DNA of 64,000 nt from Cavenderia fasciculata (Eukaryota > Evosea > Eumycetozoa > Acytosteliales > Cavenderiaceae): positions 2,480,001 through 2,544,000 of the forward strand of contig NW_004457624.1 in the NCBI RefSeq assembly GCF_000203815.1. Reading direction: 5' to 3'. The first letter of the stretch is position 1, and each line of letters starts with the position of its first letter. Made by a program: the position numbers and the translations under genes. The notes below the pieces were generated by a model. It did not search any database. It saw only the letters and a list, made by a program, of their open reading frames with translations, and had not been told where the DNA came from. This document shows, in pieces, positions 56,631-64,000 of this stretch.

Positions 56631-59094
56631 ATGTCGTCCACTATAGTTAAAAGTCCATTGACACTTGTATTACACAATATTGTGACTTTGAGATGTATCA
56701 TTCAACACGTGTATCTAATACATATCAAGCTATTGCAAGAAAGAGATTACGCCAATAACGATGCAATCGATGAAGCCAACCAAGACACCGTTCTTCCGAG
56801 TAGTAGTAGAAAGTCGCACTTGTTGTTGAACCCAAGTGCAGCGATGGTACCGTCGCGAGCTGGTAATGGCCAGGTGTACGATATCATGACATCGAGTAAC
56901 ATCCATAGAACGTTTAGATACAAGGATATCAAACGAGTCGAGTGGATGGTCGACCACGGATACATCTCGCTGCTCATTGACAAGATCGTTCGCAAGGAGA
57001 CACTCACTTTTACGGAACGTGCTGTCGAGAGACTGTGTAGTTTCGGTTTACCATTGGACCAATTCAAGATTATATTCAATGCACATAGACGAGAGTTTGG
57101 AGATGTCTCTCAATGCTATTTCTTTGCTTCTACAGGTCCCAACTGTAACCTGCCAGTATTACTGTTCCTTCAAGCACAGGTACCCGAGACGAATCCATTG
57201 GCTGCCCAATTTACTACAGTTACAATAGACTTGAAAGATTCGTTCAAGTTGTCACCTGGACCAGTTCAAAAACGTACCAAGGATATACACTATGACGCAC
57301 TGATGAACAGTATTCAAGTACACTTGTACAAACCCACCAAATACCCAGACGAGCCACAACACGACATTATCACCGCCATCACCCCGTTTGTTAGTCCAAA
57401 CCGCGTTGTCAAGGTCCTCTCCAACTATGCATCGTTTATCAAGAGCAAAGACACACTCGGACATTTAATGACTACCTTTGCGTCATTTGATATTGTCTAT
57501 CTACTCGATGAACTATACTTTTTGCATGGCGATGACTATGAATTGTTTAGAAAGTTGGAGAGTATGAGCCCTGTCAATCCAAAGCAAGACCAAACTGCTT
57601 TGTTTTCAAGATACCGTCATCGAGACACTGACATTATCAACAAGGATCGTGTCCGTTCATTGGATTTCATCTTACAAGCTTTGAAAAAGGAGAATACCGA
57701 ACCCATCATCAAATACGAAGTTGTTTACGAATCGATATCAGGTGCTATTAGTGACGAATCTCTACGATGGGAGGCAGTCTATCTAGAGATGGTTACCTTT
57801 ATTTATGGCAATCATTCAGTTATTGAAAGTTTGATTCAAAGAAGTTTAAAATTGGCTATCCAAAATCAAGAGTATTGGAACTATTTATTCTACTTGTACA
57901 AACCTCTTCCAACCAGTTTAATTGATGAATTACTTAAATGTGGTGATATGGTAACTCTAGACCATGTCATCGCCGTAAGAGAAAAAGGATTTTTGGCAAC
58001 AGAGTTTGCACTCAATCATTGCAATCGTGTGGATATTATGAAATATCTCATGCAAGAGTTTGACCTCTCTGTATTGCCATTTGCTATTGCCTTGCAAATT
58101 GGAAATAACAATATGGAGCTAGTTGACTATTCACTTGGTAGAATATCAGAGTCTAGTAGAAAGGGACTGTCAATCCCCATCAGCAAGGCAATCGCAATGG
58201 ACAATTACCCAGTATTCGAGAAAATGATTCTACTGTACACTGGTGAAAAGAAATTAGAGTTTGAATGCAACACTCAAAGGGAACTTGAATTTCTAACAAA
58301 ACATTTTGTCGATGTTTACAATCAAGTAACCCTAAAGGAACCAACTATCATCAAAATATTTGCACATGCCGGATACACCGGAAATATTTCTACAGTCATG
58401 AGAATACATGCTATGCATCCAGAACCATTCTATTCTCCATCAATATTTGATAAAGTTGTTATTGGTGGTCATCCAGAAACTTTAGAATATCTTTTAGAAA
58501 ATAGAAAAGAAGGTAAATAGAAATAGAAAAAAGAAATAGAAATAGAAAAGATAGATAAAAAATGTATTTCATTTATTAATTATTTGATTGATTAACTTAT
58601 TAGGATTTTCATCAACATGTTGGAGAATTGTAGGTAGAATTGGATCAATTCATCTTTATAAAACACTTTGTCAACATTCAATGATTAGCCATAGTTATGA
58701 GATGATCAAAGAGGCCTATGTGTTTGGTCACACGGACTTTATTTTAAATTTAATCATGGAAGGAGCACATCAATTAAATGTATTATATCTCAAACACTCG
58801 ATTGAAGAGAATCACGTTGAACTATTGGAATATTATTTACAAAGAAAACTTGGTAAATTAAAAGAAGCAGAAGAAAAAAGAGACCCAAAGACAAAAAAGG
58901 TTAAAAAGTTTAGAAGAATATTGAATATAATGGAAAGTCAAACTCATCGATTCGTATCAGACAATCTTATTGATTGTTTGGTTAAATATGTACCGGCAGA
59001 GGTAATCAACGCTACAGATCATGATAAATTAAAATCTTTATTAAGAAGTTTGGGTAAATTAAATCCAAAAGAAAAATCTTGTATTATAATGTAA
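56631..59094 (+). CDS. large ankyrin-like protein ending in a CaaX box
   Basis: Two exons (56631-58512, 58604-59094) give 790 residues. I took ATG 56631 because the upstream in-frame Lys/Arg codons have only a TTG start. The N-terminal half is helical and includes FTERAVERLCSFGLPLDQFKIIF. Later segments (GYTGNISTVMRIHAMHPEPF, GGHPETLEYLLENRKEG, GHTDFILNLIMEG, NHVELLEYYLQRK) look like diverged ankyrin units. The last residues, KEKSCIIM, form a CaaX motif whose Met favours farnesylation. It is similar in style to the dictyostelid ankyrin family of this window but lacks that family's ALPWDFIKHY head. Confidence 0.75.
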
Positions 59095-59164
59095 AACAAA
59101 AAAGATAAATAAGAAATAAAAAAAAGACAACAATGTAATAATTATAATTTTGAATATGTCATTT

Positions 59165-61548
59165 TTAATAATTTGTTTCTTCATCATCATCACTAATTTC
59201 GATACTACCTTGACTAGTATTTAAAAGATTGACCATATCTATTTGTTGATGACTAGATTGTCCTAATCCTCCACCTCCTAAATTACTACTTCTTGGAGAA
59301 ATGGGACCAATATTTGTAAGATCGATATTGTTGTTACTGAGAATACTGTATCTGTTTCGTTTGATATAATAAGAGACAATGGCAACCAATAAAATGATGA
59401 CAACCACAAAGATTGACATAAAAGATACAAAGAGTGATCCATAACTAAATCCTCCTCTACTGTTATAGTTACCACCACCACCACCACCATCTGATGATTT
59501 CGGGACGGTTTGAAGATTAAAATGAATCTTGTTTGATATGACTCTATTATTTTCAAATGCACTAATAGTAATGATGGCAGACCGATCTTGACTACATTCC
59601 AATAATGTCTTGACAATTCCATACCTATCTGATGGGACAGAGATGTTGGATGCTTGATTCTCGGCAAACAAACAGTTGCCTTGAACAATGTCAAAGAGGA
59701 CATTGACGTTTGGTGCACCTCCGTCCCTTCCATTGGCATCGATTGCATGTATTTTGACGACGAGTGAATCATTTTCTTGCACCTCTTCTGAAATCATCTC
59801 TACATGGTATTGGTTATTATCTTGACCCATACCACAATTGTCTGTTACTTTTGCAAATCCAATTGAACCATCTTCTCTATTATAATGTACGTTGTATCCT
59901 TGAAGAGCAACGTCACCAATCAGTACAGAGTATGGAGATTTGATAGGCAACTTTTCAAATCCAAAACAATACATGTCATCGATCTTGATCATATACAGAT
60001 TTGGTGGAATGGCCACTTCAAAGAGTCCTCCTTCCGTGTTGGGGAACACCATTGAAATGGTTGGATATTTCTCCAATTGTCTGTCTGACAAGGTAAAACA
60101 TTGATGATTCCAAAGTGATTCAGATTGTGTTGTAATCCCTGGTAAATGACTATAATGTTGAACCAAATAATATATCAAATCATTAAATATATCTAATTTT
60201 AAAAACATAATTGTTGTACCACTATCAACTAAAATTGAGAAAATTAAAAAGTAAACTAAATATTAGAGATCAGGTCAGCAACATTTAGAATATTAATAGA
60301 TATAGTATTACCAATTGAGATGGATTGAAAACTTTTAGAGTTTAAATTGTTTCCATCTATTCTAAGTCCTGTACAATTGACACTATAATATCTTTCATTG
60401 GTGATTGGGGTATATTTCATTAGGGTTGAATTCATTTTTGGGTCAACTCCTCCCAACACCAACATTCCACCTTCATCTGATAAACACATTGAAAATGAAT
60501 TATGTATTTCATGTGTCTTTACCAATAATGAAAATATATCATCTCCATTACTTTGAAAATTCGAAATAATAATAAAGGTTAATTAGTAAATTGTTAAATT
60601 ATATGTTAGTTGTATTTTGTTTGAACATACTTTGGATCCAATGATTGATAAGATAAACCCATAATACCATCTCTTTTTCTTGGTGCTGCAAATGGATCAG
60701 CTGGACACGACGATTGAGAGAAATCTAAATAATACAAATAAAACGTTAATAATAATGTTCACTTTTAGAAAGAAGTATATATACAACATACTAAGAGATT
60801 GAGCTTGCATATTTCCAAAGATTGCTTTAACAGTTAGACCAGCAACAGTTACATAATCTGTAACAAGATCACCACCAATAAATGATCCATCTTGATAGGA
60901 TATTTTGAATCCACAAGTGCTTGGATGAGAGGCATAGGGTGTTATAAAACTACAGCCTCTTTTACACTGAGACGAACGACATGATAATGTTTCGGCAGAT
61001 GATCCTTGTTGATAGAGATCATCCAGAGCTCCTTGATCACATTTACACTTTGTTTTTCTTTGATTGTAAAAATAACAGTTGTCTCCTGGAATGGCCAATG
61101 CAGTGCTTCCAGTATCCACTTGTACCATAAACATTTGTTGCTCTTTTAATGAATTGTCTCCAATCCAAACTGGTATAAAGTATTCAAATGATTTTGACGT
61201 TCCACCTCGAAGATTGATCTTGTGTAACGTATGAGTTGTAGTTGTAGTAGTAGAGTTACCATCAATATCGATATCAATATCAATATCACCCAATGGAATA
61301 GTCGAGTCGTCATATATTGTATTCTCTAATTTTGAAGTATCCAATAATACACAGTCATCATCTTGACTATGGTAATGTTTGATAGTTGATCTTTGTTTTA
61401 AAACAACTTGATTGTCTCTTTTGTACATTGGTACAGTAACTACATTTCTAGATTCTACTCTTTCAATACTACTACTAATAATAGTAATAATAAGAAGAGG
61501 TATATAAAATAATACTACTATAATTGATAAGTATCGGCACCTATACAT
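59165..61548 (-). CDS. type I membrane pepsin-like aspartic protease
   Basis: Four exons (61548-60792, 60724-60631, 60550-60312, 60228-59165) give 717 residues. An N-terminal hydrophobic segment (LSIIVVLFYIPLLIITIISS) is followed by a propeptide. The first catalytic Asp sits in VQVDTGSTALAIPG and the second in VDSGTTIMF at the exon 4 start. TCGFKISYQDGSFIGGDL carries the flap region. After the peptidase domain come an Ig-like stretch (DSLVVKIHAIDANGRDGGAP), a Gly run and a C-terminal membrane span (LFVSFMSIFVVVIILLVAIVSYYI), then a short cytosolic tail. Both Asp motifs are intact, so the enzyme is probably active, at a membrane of the secretory or endosomal system. Confidence 0.88.
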
Positions 61549-62038
61549 AATGTCTCTCTATATATTCTCCTTTTCTATTGAGAAAATGATTTGAAAAACA
61601 ATATAGTAGTAGGTAGTAGTAATGTAGTAATGTAGGTAATGGATAATAATATATATATTATTTGATGCTATGATGATTGAGTAACGGTCTACCAAACCAA
61701 CTAAAAATAATCAAGAAGAGGTTAGTGGTGAGTAGTGGGTGTTGTAGTATGTACACCCCCCCCCCCCACCACGAATACTATCTATTCAATCAAACATTGT
61801 TATTATTATTATTTCGACTTCTTGCTATAATGTGTATAACATTGATTTAAAGAAGAATTTAAATCAATCGATTTATAATTAATATTGATCAAAAAAAAAA
61901 CAAAACAAAACAAAAAGACGAGATAGACGAAAGTTGAGCGGAGATAGGTGATCCCTAATCATTTCATTTGTAGTAGTACTAAACAGTAGTAGTAGTAATA
62001 GTAGTAAAAGGAGATCATTAGAGAGAGTAACACTAAAA
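61549..62038. other. intergenic region between divergent genes
   Basis: Holds a run of 12 C (61756-61767), TAGTAG repeats on both sides and an ATTATTATT tract. No gene seen. Likely promoters for both neighbours. Confidence 0.5.
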
Positions 62039-63092
62039 ATGGATTACGAAGGTACTTTTTTAATAAATGAAATAATAATAAGATACCTCGTCTGACGAGG
62101 GGTAAATTCAATATTGATACTTTATACTATATATATCTAAATCAATATATATTTATCAGATAATAACATGAATTGGATCCCCTACCTTGATGAGTTGGAT
62201 CCTTTGCCCGGTCAATGTGTATGTGTTATTGAACAGACACAGAGAGAGAGAGAGATTTGTATTAGTTTTTGTATTAATAATGATAATGACTTTAGTGCCC
62301 ATATGCAACTAGCTCACCATTTTCAATTGATAGAATGCTACAGATTGCCAATACACAAAAAGATGATGTATTATTGGATATAGGATGTGGTGATGGTAGA
62401 ATTGCAATCTACGCTGCCAAGCATTATGGAATCAGAGCTATAGGTATCGATATTAACCCTGATTTATTAGCCAAGGCTGCTAAAGACGCAAAACAAGAAG
62501 GTGTCGAACATTTAGTTTCATTCAAGTAACTATTATTATCCGATTAATTAATTTATTATTACTACTACTATAGCCAGTAGTTTACATTCATTCAATGGTT
62601 TGATTACTAATCAATATTTCCAATCAATCAATTTAGGATAAAGAGTTTTGCAGATGAATCATTTGATTTTAAATTAAAAAATATAGACGAAACGATAGAG
62701 AGTGTTCATACATATCCAACCATTTTCACATGTTATCTCATTCCACAAGCACTCAAATTAATCGAACAAAGATTAAAGAATATTGTTAGAACTCAACATA
62801 TTTTAAATATTGATAATCAAAATACTAATAATAATAATAATACAACTACCACCGAATCATTAGAAAATAACAAAGTGGTAAGTACTTTCCAACCAAAAAC
62901 TATATTTACTTATTATTAATCTTTATTTCTTTATTTCTATAGTATAATACAAGAGTTGTAGCATATATATTTGATATGGAAAGATGGACACATACATATC
63001 ACGATGAACAATTCAAGATATTTTTATATAATCATACTTCACAAGACAAAGTACCTGTAACTGTGGATTCACAAAATCCATGGATATTATAA
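62039..63092 (+). CDS. small SAM-dependent methyltransferase
   Basis: Five exons (62039-62051, 62160-62218, 62296-62525, 62637-62877, 62943-63092) give 230 residues. The donor of intron 2 is GTATGT at 62219, which restores DPLPGQCCPYATSSPFSIDRML before the SAM motif DDVLLDIGCGDGRIAIYAAK and GIRAIGIDINPDL. Motif IV-like TIFTCYLIPQALKL follows. The layout (short N-terminus, Y-x-P/T-S motif, then LGCGDGR) resembles the small protein-lysine methyltransferases of the ATPSC-KMT/FAM173 kind, though that assignment is tentative. An Asn/Thr run sits at about 160-175. Confidence 0.8.
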
Positions 63093-63194
63093 TATATATA
63101 TATAATACAATAACTATTTTATTATAGTATTTTTATTATTATTATTTATTATTTATTATTTATTATTATTTATTTGGTTGATTTATTATTATTT

Positions 63195-64000
63195 TTATTT
63201 AAAATAAGATTGACCAAATAAAGTTATAAATGATGGATTCATAAGTGCTATTGCCTTTTGATAAAATGGCTTCATTGCCTTATTATCCCACTTTTCTGGT
63301 GTGATACCAAGGAGATATCTTATGATTGGCATGTCATTGTTATGGATGGCAAGACCAACCGATATTTCAATGGTAGCCTGATCATAAGTTCCTATACTCG
63401 TCAGATATTGAACAATGGATAGATGACCTTTAGAGACAACACTAGTCAATGATGCTTGTGTGGTTCTACATTCTTCAAAGGTTTCATAAAGAAACTTTGC
63501 AGTTTCCAAATACCCCTTTTCACAAGCATTGGCAAATGCCTTGTCTGTACATTTGTGTCCCAAATTACAAAGATATTTGATAAATTCCAAATCTCCAACT
63601 GCTGCAAAATGATCCATTACACTTGGAGAATAAGTATGTCCTGATGATAATAATAATTTTACCTAATGTACAAAGAAAAGAAAAGAAAAGAAAGAAATAT
63701 TGGTTAGTTAAAAAACAATTGATTGATTACATATATATTCTTTTTTTAATTTTGTTTACCATTTCATTTTGATGAAGAATTGCAGTTAATACTAATAAAT
63801 CCTTTTCTCTAGTATAGGCGTACGGTAAATAAGATCTATCGTTGATAAAAGGTATATTTGATAGATGACTTTGGTTTTGGTATAAATCATAAAGATAGGC
63901 CATCACCTCTAGGTTGCCTGGTGATGTTGTGGAGCAAGTTGAAATGATAAGTAAAGATTGGAGATTGAATTGGAATCGATGGCGGTTTTGGACCATCCAC
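63195..64000 (-). CDS. ankyrin-like protein, C-terminal part (runs off window edge)
   Basis: Visible exons are from the window end to 63760 and 63662-63195; the gene starts beyond 64000. The join (NEM then VKLLLSSGHTYSPSV) keeps frame. The repeats include GDLEFIKYLCNLGHKC, KGYLETAKFLYETF and KGHLSIVQYLTSIG. The protein belongs to the same broad dictyostelid ankyrin group as the genes at 37-41 kb. The head domain cannot be seen from here. Confidence 0.75.

Overview
The window is nuclear DNA of a dictyostelid (social amoeba). The evidence is AT-rich sequence with short AT-rich GT..AG introns of about 60-130 bp, mostly with GTAAGT or GTATGT donors, together with long poly-Asn, poly-Gln, poly-Ser and poly-Thr runs and dictyostelid-type families: PA14/fibro-slime-like secreted proteins, large ankyrin families, and a CudA/STAT-like factor with an IPT/TIG domain. 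The species is not determined. Exon models were built by hand by joining reading frames at GT..AG borders that keep frame. Almost all of them close exactly on the stop codon.

Layout. 1-4.9 kb is repeat or relic territory: a fragment resembling the exportin-1 N-terminus, other coding-like debris, a degenerate CTATGAC-type repeat, then a GC-rich, 5'-truncated non-LTR retrotransposon (LINE) lying immediately upstream of a tRNA-Lys(UUU) gene. 5.2-16.6 kb is gene-dense: a NEK-like kinase, a broken PD-(D/E)XK nuclease/transposase-like gene, a cathepsin-L-like protein without its catalytic Cys, a RhoGEF with a myristoylation-type N-terminus, a Q-rich TIG-domain transcription factor and a BRO1 protein ending in a CaaX box. 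16.9-25.4 kb holds a segmental duplication: two copies of a tiny intron-containing peptide gene, each followed by the tail of a Rad50/SbcC-type ATPase gene. One tail belongs to a complete gene, the other is a relic. Between the copies lies a broken cysteine-rich PA14-like secreted-protein gene. The complete gene encodes an unusual fusion of an SbcD/Mre11-type nuclease and an SbcC/Rad50-type ATPase behind an apparent mitochondrial presequence. It is the strongest candidate here for an undescribed system.

25.6-36.8 kb carries a cytochrome b5/b5-reductase fusion, PEX11, a His-rich membrane protein, a WD40-like protein, a bacterial-looking GH63 glucosidase and a peroxiredoxin-5-like protein lacking its peroxidatic Cys. 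37-41.5 kb has two tandem paralogous ankyrin genes; a third ankyrin gene runs off the right edge. 41.7-45.1 kb has metabolic genes (phosphoserine phosphatase, a short-chain dehydrogenase, a NIF3/YqfO-like domain). 46.3 kb has a third copy of the tiny peptide gene. 47-64 kb has a DUF1765-like protein, two unrecognised proteins, a METTL2/6/8-type tRNA methyltransferase, a large ankyrin-like protein ending in a CaaX box, a membrane-anchored aspartic protease and a small methyltransferase.

The neighbours do not form operons. Several pairs are divergent or convergent with a few hundred bases of simple-sequence AT DNA between them. Recurrent themes are organelle targeting (the mitochondrial-type Mre11-Rad50 fusion, peroxiredoxin, PEX11), lipid anchoring (one N-myristoyl and two CaaX candidates) and enzyme folds that have lost the catalytic Cys.
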